From positions 1 to 33,573 of the forward strand of contig CAYSCH010000059.1 in assembly GCA_964429355.1 (NCBI GenBank): a stretch of DNA of 33,573 bases. The letters are read 5' to 3'. This DNA is from JAAYAY01 sp964429355. GTDB lineage: Bacteria > Planctomycetota > Planctomycetia > Pirellulales > Thermoguttaceae. Every line of letters begins with the position of its first letter. Within the stretch, counting starts at the first letter, position 1. A program made the translations under genes and the position numbers. Of this stretch, positions 16,581-24,979 are shown in pieces. A model generated the notes under the pieces. It was not told where the DNA came from. It did no database searches and worked only from the letters and a program-made list of their open reading frames with translations.

Positions 16581-17480
16581 CTACGGCGCACTCCATGCCT
16601 CACGGCGAACGTTCTCGCTTGAGAGGTACCGGCGTCCTCCACGCTGCTCCAAGGCATCTCTCATCGGTTCCAACGGGCGAAGACGCAGATCCGTGACCGT
16701 TCGCTCCACCACGCCCGATCCCGGCACCGTCAGCCGAGCCTCCAACGCCCCGCGAGCCCACCACTGCGAACTCTGATGTGGCTCGATTATGCGAAAAGGC
16801 AGCCGAAAGAGAACCCTGCCCGACTCGAAATCGGCTGCCCGAACTACCCTGGTCCAACGCTCGGTGCACGTTCCCAAACCGCTCCCGTGAACCGATTCCT
16901 TCCACGCTCGCAAGGTAAAATCCACCACTCCGTCGCAGACAGCCGAGTTGCCGTACGCGTCGTACGGCACGAGTTCCACCACCAGACCGTCGTCCACAAT
17001 GTCCTGATCCCAGTTGGAATGCCAGGCCGAGATCGCCATCGCATCGACCCGAGATCCGGGCGGCTGGCGCCAAGCGTCGGCACGCAATTCTGCCGGCCGG
17101 TCGAATGCCCGGCTGCCTGCGGCCGGCCCAATTTCGAGCTTGATCGGTCGCCGAGACCCTGCCTCGACCTTTTCCGGGAACTCTTGTCCTCGAAGAGTCG
17201 CCACCGCCGCTTGGGCCACCCGTCCGTCAACATTCTCCCCGGCGACCTCCATCTCCAGCACGTCGTCCCAGGAAATCGACTGGGAAACGTGCCCCCCGGC
17301 AAGCAACGTGGTCAGCCAGAGCTGATCCCCATCCGTCCGATGGTCAATCTGGGCCTTCACCCGGCGGCCGTCCGCCAGCCGCACGACAACCGGCTCCGTC
17401 GCCGCAAACACGGGCTGCGCCAAGACTGCAATAGCCAGAGCAGCCATACTGAACCGCGTGACTTGAGAAATGACGGGCAT
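16581..17480 (-). CDS. Secreted protein of unknown function
   Basis: 299 residues. The ATG at 17480 follows GAGAGG; a further in-frame ATG at 17540 has no support. The signal peptide (1-27) ends in VFA. Residues 30-75 have a small-domain look (VVVRLADGRRVKAQI, then SWDDVLEMEV), like the barrel segments that planctomycetes put at the start of exported proteins. Residues 125-260 form a beta-rich, Trp-containing domain (MAISAWHSNWDQD, LVVELVPYDAYGN). The end is charged. I do not recognise the family. It is monocistronic and converges with the small membrane gene. Confidence 0.8.
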   Translation of the reverse strand: MPVISQVTRFSMAALAIAVLAQPVFAATEPVVVRLADGRRVKAQIDHRTDGDQLWLTTLLAGGHVSQSISWDDVLEMEVAGENVDGRVAQAAVATLRGQEFPEKVEAGSRRPIKLEIGPAAGSRAFDRPAELRADAWRQPPGSRVDAMAISAWHSNWDQDIVDDGLVVELVPYDAYGNSAVCDGVVDFTLRAWKESVHGSGLGTCTERWTRVVRAADFESGRVLFRLPFRIIEPHQSSQWWARGALEARLTVPGSGVVERTVTDLRLRPLEPMRDALEQRGGRRYLSSENVRREAWSAP

Positions 17481-18236
17481 CGATAGCCTCTCGCAGTTGC
17501 CGCAACCGACAGACAAGGTTCCGGCAGACAATCGACGCAAAACCCGTGCCCCAACGTGATTGGCGAGTCAACTCCATTATGAAAACCGTTTGAATACAAG
17601 GCTTTGCAGCATCTTTTGGACCTGCTCTGCCGCCGGAAAAGACCTGCTCAACGATGCACAAAAACCTCCTCGTTGTCTGAACACACCGATTCTCTCCATC
17701 GAGGTGTGCCCCAACGCCGCACGATCCACGTCCCGAGGCAACGCCTTCGCTCCCTTGGAGCCCGGTTTGCGAACGCCCACTACCTCCCAAATGTTGTGTG
17801 CCGAAGCCGTCCCCTCTACAAAATACAGGGTACCGATCGTCGCTTCCCCACCGTCCGCGAGAACCTGACACCGGTGCCTGGGAGTCTGCCAATCCAGGCA
17901 AACGTAGCGATCGTATCGGTTGTGCCGGTTGCTCCGCTTGTGATGGGCCGCACGGTAATTCCGGACTCGGGCGGCAAGAAAATCCGAATCGGAGGATAGA
18001 CGGGGTTTTGCCGACAAGGCGGGCTCCCAGTCAAATGACCATATCACCGCATCAGACTCGCCCCTCTTCGCGGATCACCTAGAGTTCCAGCAGGTCCGAC
18101 GTTGCCCAGGAAAGGGGTTTGGCTCCCAACTCGCCTGGACTCCGTCCGTTGCCGGTTAAAAGGCGTAACGTACCTGCCCCTGATCGCATCGCCTCACAGC
18201 TCGTGTGCCCTTCCACCAGAATTTAACGAGAAATCG
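17481..18236. other. Intergenic region, 756 bases, no confident gene
   Basis: Frames on both strands between 17577 and 18047 read in part like protein (for example minus-strand 17816-18034, 72 codons) but none has a good ribosome site, a domain or a clear start. They compete with each other. It may be a decayed gene. Confidence 0.4.
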
Positions 18237-18800
18237 ATGGAAAAGAACCGCGAAACAGTACCGCAGCTTTGGTCGCGTCTCCCGGCTCGCTTTCGACGCG
18301 GTATCCTGGTGGCCATTGTGACTTCGTTGATTGGGTGGTCGGCTGCGTGGTCCCAAGTACCTCCCCCCAGCCAGCCTAAGGCGTCCGCAGCGCCCCAGGG
18401 TGCCGTGCCCGCAGACTCGTCGCCGACAGACTCCACGCGTCCGGACGCCAAGGACCGACTACGCGAGGGAACAGAGCTGCAGGATGCGCGGGGCTATTTT
18501 CGATTAGTTCATGACCGCGTCGTCTTCTTTCGCACCGAAGGCGAATCCCGGTTCGTCGGGTTGGAGAACCTGAATCTGGAACGAATCGTGGCTGAGATCA
18601 CCAACAACCCCACTCAGCTTGAATGGACCGTTGTCGGCACGATCACCGAATACCGCGGGACAAACTACCTGCTCGTTCGCCGAGCCATCCTTTCCAGGTC
18701 CGCACCGGCATCTGTCGCCCCCACGACATCAAATCCGGTCAAGACCCTCGCACCCGTTGCCGAACCTCCCAAACCAGAGGCCCCCAAACCCTTCGAGTAA
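18237..18800 (+). CDS. Secreted or periplasmic protein of unknown function
   Basis: 187 residues. The start at 18237 gives a positive N-terminus and a hydrophobic signal segment at about 24-40 ending near AAWSQ. A longer frame to 18102 lacks both. A Pro/Ser/Ala linker follows. Residues 78-150 form one compact domain: GYFRLVHDRVVFF, then RFVGLENLNLERI, then W-T-V-V-G-T-I-T-E-Y-R-G and YLLVRRAIL, a five-strand pattern much like an OB-fold. The tail is Pro/Lys-rich. I recognise it only as a planctomycete-type hypothetical. The ribosome site is weak (GAGAAA). Confidence 0.72.
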   Translation: MEKNRETVPQLWSRLPARFRRGILVAIVTSLIGWSAAWSQVPPPSQPKASAAPQGAVPADSSPTDSTRPDAKDRLREGTELQDARGYFRLVHDRVVFFRTEGESRFVGLENLNLERIVAEITNNPTQLEWTVVGTITEYRGTNYLLVRRAILSRSAPASVAPTTSNPVKTLAPVAEPPKPEAPKPFE

Positions 18801-19277
18801 TCGGGGCAGGTCACTCCCACGCGAACCTTCAGAAATCGGCTCGCAGCCCGCTCATCTGTTGGGTGCCCCCCACTCTTCGAACACCACAAGGGGGGAATTC
18901 TGATAGCCCTCCATCGCCAACTGGCAACAACCGGAGGTTTCGGGGATATCTTGACACCCAATTTGGTGGTTATATTATACGGGGGTAGCAGTCTACACTG
19001 GGCGAGCGCCCGTTTACCAAGAGGTCTCGAAAAGGACCCTTGAGGTGTCGGTACTCGCTTGCCCGGCCAGTGAGTTTGTTGGCGTACTGATGAGGAGCTG
19101 CGGGCCCTCCAGATTCGCATATTGCCTCGTAGGCTCGTTGGAGGGGTGTTTCATTTCGCAAGGCGGCCGAACCGCCGGGCTGATGCGAGCTCCCTCACTC
19201 AGAATGGCCCCTGGTCGCCGTTCTTGGTGAAAAAAGCGTCCTAATGTCTGGGGTTAGTAAGTAGAGGAGTCTGTCCA
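18801..19277. other. Intergenic region with promoter and long leader
   Basis: 477 bases. The first 150 hold nothing clear. The promoter at 18951-18978 starts a leader of about 290 bases to the antagonist gene at 19278, with several short hairpins (for example GTAG/CTAC and GGGC/GCCC just after the start, GGCGG/CCGCC near 19162). Confidence 0.5.
18951..18978 (+). promoter_or_regulatory. Strong sigma-70 promoter of the RsbV-like operon
   Basis: TTGACA (18951-18956), 16 bases, TATTAT (18973-18978). The -35 is perfect and the -10 matches five of six. The transcript should begin near 18985 and run through the antagonist gene. Confidence 0.7.
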
Positions 19278-19631
19278 ATGGCCGCATACCGACGGCTGGA
19301 CGTCAACGAGGTTGGCGACGTAACGGTGGTCCACTTCCGCGATCAGAAAATCATTGAGGATCTTGGAATCCAGGAGTTGGGCCAGGAGCTGTTCCAACTG
19401 GTTGAGCTGGGAAACTGCCGGAAAATCGTGCTCAATTTCTCCGCGGTTGACTTCCTCTCAAGTGCCGCCCTTGGTAAGCTCATCACCCTGGACAAGAAAG
19501 TGAAGGGCAAGGCGGGAAAACTCAAATTGTGCAATATCCGCCCCGAGATTTACGAGGTCTTCGCCATTACGCGACTGAACCGGCTTTTCGATATCAAGGA
19601 CGAAGAAGCGGATGCCTTGGCGGCGTTCTAA
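19278..19631 (+). CDS. STAS-domain anti-sigma factor antagonist (RsbV/SpoIIAA-like)
   Basis: 117 residues, one STAS domain. The core is KIVLNFSAVDFLSSAALGKL (49-68); the serine expected to be phosphorylated by the partner kinase is Ser61 or Ser62. Known members, when unphosphorylated, bind the anti-sigma kinase and release the sigma factor. GAGGAG precedes the ATG. The gene for an RsbW-like kinase follows after about 100 bases on the same strand, making a natural pair. No sigma factor gene lies beside them. The long leader suggests extra control. Confidence 0.92.
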   Translation: MAAYRRLDVNEVGDVTVVHFRDQKIIEDLGIQELGQELFQLVELGNCRKIVLNFSAVDFLSSAALGKLITLDKKVKGKAGKLKLCNIRPEIYEVFAITRLNRLFDIKDEEADALAAF

Positions 19632-19734
19632 GGCACGCGAGTGAAGGAATCACCCGTCAAGCCGACAAGCGCCCCTGCTCGCGGAGTGGCCTTCCCAATC
19701 GCCTCGTTTCTCCCGCGTGAGAGCCTATCTATTG

Positions 19735-20179
19735 ATGTGCGACCAAGCTTGGAACTGGATCTGCGACGAGAAAATTGCCAGNNNNNNNNNNCAGCAAGGT
19801 GGAAGCCGGACGCGACGTGCTCCAGAATCTGCTGGGCCAACTCGAGTCGTGCGGCTGGTCTGAACGCGATGTCTTCGGAATCCATCTCTCCGTCGAAGAG
19901 GCCCTCGTCAACGCCATCCGCCACGGAAATGAACTCTCCCCCGACAAATCTGTCCGATTCCAGTGCCGTGTCTCCCCCCAGTTCTTATGGATTCGCATCT
20001 CCGACCAGGGGAAGGGGTTTGATCCCGATAACGTCCCTGACCCAACCGATCCGGAACAACTCGAAATCCCGAGCGGCCGCGGGATCATGTTGATGCGCAC
20101 CTTCATGTCCAAAGTTGAGTACTCCGACGGCGGAACAACCGTCACGATGGAAAAGCAGGCCTCCTCTTCCGAGGGGTGA
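19735..20179 (+). CDS. RsbW-like anti-sigma factor / serine kinase, N-terminus crossed by assembly gap
   Basis: A HATPase-type anti-sigma kinase of about 145 residues. ATP-binding motifs: EEALVNAIRHGN (N box), DQGKGFDP (G1) and SGRGIMLMRTFMS (G2). It should phosphorylate the STAS protein upstream and hold a sigma factor inactive. A 10-N run (19782-19791) breaks the frame. Before it, ATG at 19735 encodes MCDQAWNWICDEKIAS, a good RsbW-type N-terminus, in a different frame from the rest. The two halves join if the true gap is a multiple of three bases. So I take 19735 as the start and the 10 Ns as a placeholder. The gene is otherwise intact. Confidence 0.85.
19782..19791. other. Assembly gap (10 N)
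   Basis: Unknown bases inside the anti-sigma kinase gene. The gap marks a scaffold join or low-quality region, not biology. Confidence 0.99.
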
Positions 20180-20226
20180 AGACAAACTCGATTCTCAGGC
20201 ACCGCGTCAAAATAGGTTGACCAGTC

Positions 20227-20262
20227 TGGGTGGCACGTCCTTGAGGCGCCAACGGCGTGGTG
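20227..20262. repeat. TGGGTGGCACG hairpin repeat, copy 2
   Basis: TGGGTGGCACGTCC then TTGAGGCGCCAACGGCGTGGTG. It aligns with 16527-16561 with a few changes and one inserted base. It lies about 50 bases after the anti-sigma kinase stop. Confidence 0.55.
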
Positions 20263-20416
20263 GGCTGGTGAAACCCGCGATTTGTTGCGGTCAGGTTCCT
20301 GCCGTCTCCATCGAAATATCGCCGCCATGTTTTGAGGTGACGTCTTGGCTGCCCGATGGGCCAGCCTTGCCCAACTGACCGGAAACTCCAGAATTCGCTG
20401 GGATTCCACCCCCTTC
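20263..20416. other. Intergenic region before the tRNA promoter
   Basis: No gene or clear signal seen in these 154 bases. Confidence 0.35.
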
Positions 20417-20445
20417 TTGCCGAATAGGATTTGGTGACGTATGAT
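20417..20445 (+). promoter_or_regulatory. Likely promoter of tRNA-Asn
   Basis: TTGCCG (20417-20422), 17 bases, TATGAT (20440-20445). The predicted start near 20452 gives a 38-base leader before the tRNA. Confidence 0.55.
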
Positions 20446-20489
20446 AACGGATCTCAGGCACCGGAGAACTCCAGTGCTGAGTCCCACAT

Positions 20490-20562
<73 letters not shown>

Positions 20563-20599
20563 CTTTCGATAAAATAGCGAATTCTTCCGCCAATCCAGT

Positions 20600-20637
20600 A
20601 AACGCCCGGTGCCGAGATGTTGGCAGCCGGGCGTTTT
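20600..20637 (+). terminator. Rho-independent terminator of tRNA-Asn
   Basis: AAACGCCCGG (20600-20609) and CCGGGCGTTT (20627-20636) form a 10-bp stem with a 17-base loop and run into TTTTGCG. It lies 38 bases after the tRNA. Confidence 0.8.
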
Positions 20638-20887
20638 GCGTTTGCTGCCTTTGCCGAAAGGATTTGCGTTCGTTCGACGCCCGGCGCTCTCGGTTTTGAG
20701 AGAGGTCGACCAAGCTGCGAAAAGCCTCCCCTTGTTGCCCCGCGGACCCCAGAGTTGCGGTCTCAAACTCTCAGAGTCTTTGGTACCCCCCTCAAAATTA
20801 TCAATCCGGTTTCCTTCGGCCCCAAGAGGAAAGGGCGAGCTGGCCAACGCACAGCGCCACCTCCGGGTGGCCGAAAGGTCCACAGCC
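20638..20887. other. Intergenic region between tRNA terminator and small protein
   Basis: 250 bases. A hairpin GCCACC-TCCG-GGTGGC (20856-20871) stands just before the ribosome site of the gene at 20888 and could hinder or tune its translation. Nothing else seen. Confidence 0.4.
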
Positions 20888-21304
20888 ATGACTCCCGAAG
20901 CCGCTCTTGAACGACAGATCGAGAGTTACCGAGCGATGACGGGCGAACAGCGACTCAAGATCGCACTGGACCTCCACGAGTTCGCCTGCAACGTGACGCG
21001 TGAGGGCATTCGGCGTCAATTCCCCGAGGTGACCGGCGACGAAGTGGAACAACACCTTCGACGTTCGCGCCGCAATCTCGAGCCAGGCCGCCCTGCTCTC
21101 ACGGATGCTCCGGGCCCGCAACTTCACCTGAATTCTCGCCGAGCCTGCGGATCGTTCGGCCAAGCTGTCGGCCACTGGCCGGCGCCGGCCCTGGAGCGAG
21201 TTCCGGAACGTTGTACGTCTTCAGGAGCCAGTCGTAGAGCGTCGGGTCTTCTTGCGGCAGGACAAACGGCTTGTGCACCTTCCCCGATTTATCCACATGA
21301 CTGA
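20888..21304 (+). CDS. Small helical protein, possibly frameshifted at the end
   Basis: The first 60 residues (start MTPEAALERQIESYRAMTGEQ) form two or three helices of a conserved-looking type (RLKIALDLHEFACNVTREGIR, EVTGDEVEQHLRR), which I know only as a hypothetical family. The continuation is suspicious: in the frame given it becomes Arg/Pro/Gly-rich and overlaps the converging gene by 206 bases. If one base between about 21060 and 21070 is removed, the protein instead ends RRRAAISSQAALLSRMLRARNFT with a stop at 21129-21131, a plausible helix and only 33 bases of overlap. So either an error or a real frameshift is likely. The ribosome site is AAAGG. Confidence 0.55.
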   Translation: MTPEAALERQIESYRAMTGEQRLKIALDLHEFACNVTREGIRRQFPEVTGDEVEQHLRRSRRNLEPGRPALTDAPGPQLHLNSRRACGSFGQAVGHWPAPALERVPERCTSSGASRRASGLLAAGQTACAPSPIYPHD

Positions 21305-22646
21305 AGTACACCCTCGCAAACACTCCGTCGCACCGCTTGCTCGCAAAGGCGATCCAGCGGCTGTTCGACGACCAGCAGTGCCACGATTCCGTCCGCGGAC
21401 TGTTGATCGCCAGCCGGCGGTGTTCCCCCGTTCGCAGATCCAGCAGGTATAGGTCGCTCGACGACCGGTAGACAGGAAAGCTCCCGTAGTCCGACATGCA
21501 GAACAGAAGCCACTTTCCGTCCGGCGAGACCCGCGGCTCCGTGCTACTCATGCCCGTGTCTTTCGCCGCAACGACCGTCTCCAGTTCGCCCCACGCTCCG
21601 GTTTCGGGATCAAACTTGATCCGCATCAGGTCGTAGCGGATCTCTTGGTATTGCGTCTTGGGCAGACGGTCGGCCGCGCAGAAATACAGGAAGTGCCCGT
21701 CGGGTGACCAGGCAGGAAACGTCTCCAACCGGTCCGGCTGCGAAATATCGGGGGCCGTACTTACCGTGTTCGAGTCGACGTGATACAAGGCCAAGTCCGA
21801 CTCGGCGTCGAAGACGTCTCGCACGTCGCCCACTGCATGAAAGAACTGGGAGATGTCGTTGGCCGAGTATGCCACGATCTGCCCGTTAGGATGCCAGCAG
21901 GAATAGCCCGCCATCGCCTTTCCGATCCGCCCCCGGTCCGATTCACTTCCCCGCACCACCTCGCGCGTGTCGACCTTCCGGATCTGGCCGTCACGAACCA
22001 CCATCGTCCCGTTAAAATTCACCCCCTCCCTGCTCCCCCGGGTCTGCAGGATCATCCGGTCCGGATGATTCGGGGAAAGGGTATGGCAATTGACGCAAGC
22101 CCCCAGGAACGACTTGTTCTCCACCACGGGCGTTTCGTGATAACTGCGAAGATCACGCTGATAGATATTGATGTCGTTGAAGACGGTGTGGATCGGCCTG
22201 ATGAGTCGATAGAGCAGGTAGTTGTCGATTTCGCTGTCGGCAATCCTGTTGACGATCGGTTGAAACCGCTGCCACTTGCCCCCGGCCTCGCGAACACAGA
22301 TATCCATGGAAATGTCCCCGCCGCGATTGGCCGTCAGCAGGTTCTGCCACTTCCCTGCGGGGATCACAACTCGAGAGTCCCGGGCCCTCACTTCGATCGC
22401 CTCGCCGCGAGCGCCCTCGATTCGCACCAGGCAGTCCGTGCCCGGCTCCTCGACCACGAAGTTGAGTGGGGCGATGTTCGCCGGAATCACCACGTCGCAA
22501 TAGTCCGGGCGGATCGACGGCCGCCTGTCCGCCACAGGCGTTGCCCCGAAATCGACCGATGGGAGGTACCATCCTCCCAGTGTCCAGGCGCCCACAAGCA
22601 CCACAACGCACGCCGCCACCATCCCGACAAGAACCCGCTTCTTCAT
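21099..22646 (-). CDS. CxxCH heme-motif / PD40 beta-propeller exported protein
   Basis: 515 residues. The N-terminal membrane or signal helix lies at 5-28. Residues 40-170 are a beta-rich region. C-V-N-C-H at 184-188 is a classic c-type heme-binding motif. From about 230 on, TolB-type PD40 blades are visible (GYSCWHPNGQIVAYSAN, TFPAWSPDGHFLYF, EPRVSPDGKWLLF, CWSSNSRWIAFAS). It should lie outside the cytoplasm. The start at 22646 overlaps the upstream gene's stop as ATGA, so the two are translationally coupled. Redox or transport role is a guess; a single heme motif does not define it. A longer frame to 22805 is unlikely. Confidence 0.88.
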   Translation of the reverse strand: MKKRVLVGMVAACVVVLVGAWTLGGWYLPSVDFGATPVADRRPSIRPDYCDVVIPANIAPLNFVVEEPGTDCLVRIEGARGEAIEVRARDSRVVIPAGKWQNLLTANRGGDISMDICVREAGGKWQRFQPIVNRIADSEIDNYLLYRLIRPIHTVFNDINIYQRDLRSYHETPVVENKSFLGACVNCHTLSPNHPDRMILQTRGSREGVNFNGTMVVRDGQIRKVDTREVVRGSESDRGRIGKAMAGYSCWHPNGQIVAYSANDISQFFHAVGDVRDVFDAESDLALYHVDSNTVSTAPDISQPDRLETFPAWSPDGHFLYFCAADRLPKTQYQEIRYDLMRIKFDPETGAWGELETVVAAKDTGMSSTEPRVSPDGKWLLFCMSDYGSFPVYRSSSDLYLLDLRTGEHRRLAINSPRTESWHCWSSNSRWIAFASKRCDGVFARVYFSHVDKSGKVHKPFVLPQEDPTLYDWLLKTYNVPELAPGPAPASGRQLGRTIRRLGENSGEVAGPEHP

Positions 22647-24577
22647 TGCGGCGGCCTCGCAACTCCCAGGGACGAAATGTTGTGTTTGAACACAAAGGAA
22701 AAGAAGTACGTGTCGTGAAAACCGGGATAGAGGGCGGCAAATGCAGCCTCCGCGTTGCCCTGCGACTGCTGCTCCAACTGGAGAAACTCGTTCAACCGCT
22801 GCCATGTGTCGGGATCGATCGGCCGTGTGCCGGAATCCAGTTCCTGCATCCTGTTAGTCGCCGCATAGCAGACCAACGCTTCTTCAATGTGCCGCGGAAA
22901 CTTGGGATACTCCAACGCATCGAATCGGTACCGATTGGCCGCCACTCGGTCGATCTGCCGCGTCAGCAGGTAATGGGCCATCAGGTATTCGAGGGCCATT
23001 CGATTGCGAGGATTCCTCTCCAGCAGGCCTTCCAGGAGCTCCTCCTGGTTCTGCGCAGCGCCTACCGAATCACGCGTGACCGCCATCTCGCGCTGCCGGG
23101 CAATCAGCGGCAGAGCGGAGAGCGACGGATCGGCCTCGAGTTGCCGGCGTACTCCCCGCGCCCAGCCAGCGTGCAGCAGGCTGCGCTCCAGAAACCGCAG
23201 AAACCGGCGGGCAGCCTCCGGTTCCCCTTTGATGACATAGATCCATACCAGACGCTTGAGAATCTCGGGCCGGTTGCCGATGTGCTCCAACACCTCGTAA
23301 GCCATCTGCTCCGATTCATTGATACGTCCAAGATCGAAGAAGATCTCGCTGCACTGTTCCGGTGTCAGCCTCGACGTCGTATCGATATCCTGGTAGATCA
23401 GTGTCAGCGAGGGTGTCGAAACCACCTGGGGATAGCAGAACATCCGGTCCAGCAGGCTGCCCTTGAAGTACAGCGACCGGTTGATGCAATAGATGATCCG
23501 CGGATCGTACGATCGAACTTCCTCCGGCGGAAGTCTTTCCGCCCATGCGAGCACGTCGTCCCAGCGCCGTTGCTCGGAGTTCGCCTCGATTTCCAGCAGG
23601 CACCGCTGGGCGTAATCGAAGGTGACCAGGTCCGCCAGCAGCATGAGCAACACAATCGCCAGCGGAACTTCGACCCACGTTTTCAGGCCCCCACGCTGCG
23701 GCCGGCCACCGTCCAGTGGGCTGCTCTCCGCCTCCAAACCCTCCGTCCCGGATCGTAACTCGCCCTCGCGCTTTCGACGCCAGCCGACAACCACCGCCGC
23801 GAGAATCGGAAAAACCAGCCAAGCCGTGTAGATCGCCACGGCCTTCGGCATCGACGAAGGGATGGCCAGCCATTGTTGCCTATCGGGAAGCACGAGCCCT
23901 TCAAAGGCCTTGCTCAAAACGAGGTCGAACGGCCACCAGTTCGCAGCACACGGAAAGGCTGCAGCACTCAGCACCCAGACCACCCCAAACCACCGCTGGC
24001 GTTTCACGCTCCACTCATAGCAGCCACAAAGGCACGCAAAAATCACATACATCCCCGCGGCTGTGAAATAGATCAACGCCGAGCCCGCCAGAAACAGGGC
24101 CAGACGCAGGGCAACATGGCATCCGCCCAGACGGAAGTAAACATTCGCACCCAGCAAGGCCATGCCCAGCCCCACACACAGCCGCACCGGATGGATGTAC
24201 TGCCCCAGCACCATCACCATCAGTACGGCCGGCACCAGAAAGGCAATCTCTCCTCCCGATCCCGAGATGGCCGCAACCACGCCGCGAGTTCCCAGACAGA
24301 TGGCCGCCACCAGGACCGTTATCACCAGGGCGCCGAGCCAGTCCCATGCACACAACGGCGAAAGAAATGCCGTCAGGTAATCCACCAGCCCTCCCGGCTG
24401 ATTGACTGTCTCCTGGAAAAAATAGGTATCCAGCAAGAAGATGTGCGGCCGCTGATGATAGAACAGTTCCGGCCGGATCCGAAAACTCACATAACCGAAA
24501 AACGTGACAAACAGGCCAACTGCCTGGGTTGCCAGCAGCAAAACTCGCCACCTTCGATTCTGACAACTCCGTTCCAT
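22643..24577 (-). CDS. DUF6057-like multi-pass membrane protein with TPR-like C-terminus
   Basis: 644 residues. About 8-10 membrane helices fill residues 10-320 (first helix 12-34; AFLSPLCAWDWLGALVITVLVA; later helices to about 310). Residues 325-640 are soluble, made of helical repeats like TPR (RRWDDVLAWAERLPPEEV, NRMALEYLMAHYLLTRQID). The layout resembles the DUF6057 family known from Bacteroidetes, with an N-terminal motif Q-x-x-x-x-PGG and large soluble tail; the assignment is from memory. It is the first gene of a two-gene operon with the heme-propeller protein. Function unknown. The start has no strong ribosome site. Confidence 0.82.
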   Translation of the reverse strand: MERSCQNRRWRVLLLATQAVGLFVTFFGYVSFRIRPELFYHQRPHIFLLDTYFFQETVNQPGGLVDYLTAFLSPLCAWDWLGALVITVLVAAICLGTRGVVAAISGSGGEIAFLVPAVLMVMVLGQYIHPVRLCVGLGMALLGANVYFRLGGCHVALRLALFLAGSALIYFTAAGMYVIFACLCGCYEWSVKRQRWFGVVWVLSAAAFPCAANWWPFDLVLSKAFEGLVLPDRQQWLAIPSSMPKAVAIYTAWLVFPILAAVVVGWRRKREGELRSGTEGLEAESSPLDGGRPQRGGLKTWVEVPLAIVLLMLLADLVTFDYAQRCLLEIEANSEQRRWDDVLAWAERLPPEEVRSYDPRIIYCINRSLYFKGSLLDRMFCYPQVVSTPSLTLIYQDIDTTSRLTPEQCSEIFFDLGRINESEQMAYEVLEHIGNRPEILKRLVWIYVIKGEPEAARRFLRFLERSLLHAGWARGVRRQLEADPSLSALPLIARQREMAVTRDSVGAAQNQEELLEGLLERNPRNRMALEYLMAHYLLTRQIDRVAANRYRFDALEYPKFPRHIEEALVCYAATNRMQELDSGTRPIDPDTWQRLNEFLQLEQQSQGNAEAAFAALYPGFHDTYFFSFVFKHNISSLGVARPPQ

Positions 24578-24979
24578 TTGGCTTTGCCCGTTTCGGCTCC
24601 CGCTCGACCGCCGTCTTGTCCACGATCAGTTGATTTCCCATCTCCTGTTGTACTGGCTGACGATGCAGGAGTGAAGCACAAGATGCAGCCGGGTCCGCCC
24701 TCCGTTTTCCGACGGCCTGTCACTGCCGCTTCACCCGCCACGGCGTCGACCCCCCGTCGCCCGTTCCGACCCCAAACCGGGCAAGCCACCTCGACACCCT
24801 TTTGAGGGGACGATCGGAATCGACACGGATACGGCAGTTTTCCCGAGGAGCGAGGTCGGGCCGATGGTGCGTCTGCTCGACCCGGAGATAGGATGGTAGG
24901 ATCCGGCTTCTGTAGCCGGACAAGCAGCGAGAACTTGAATCCAGACCCTGAGAACCAGAACCGATCCCCTGGCCCACCT
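24578..24979. other. Divergent intergenic region, 402 bases
   Basis: Between two divergent genes. A hairpin TCCGGCT-TCTGT-AGCCGGA lies at 24902-24920. The undecamer GTAGGATCCGG just before it recurs at 1381-1391 and 26799-26809. No gene seen. Confidence 0.4.

Noticed and set aside
17577..18047. 156-codon minus-strand frame and a 131-codon plus-strand frame
   Set aside because: They overlap each other, lack ribosome sites and domains, and neither composition is decisive.
19020..19100. Hammerhead-like pieces (CTGATGAG, GTC, GAAA) in the long leader
   Set aside because: In the one possible permutation, stems I and II do not pair; only the short motifs match.
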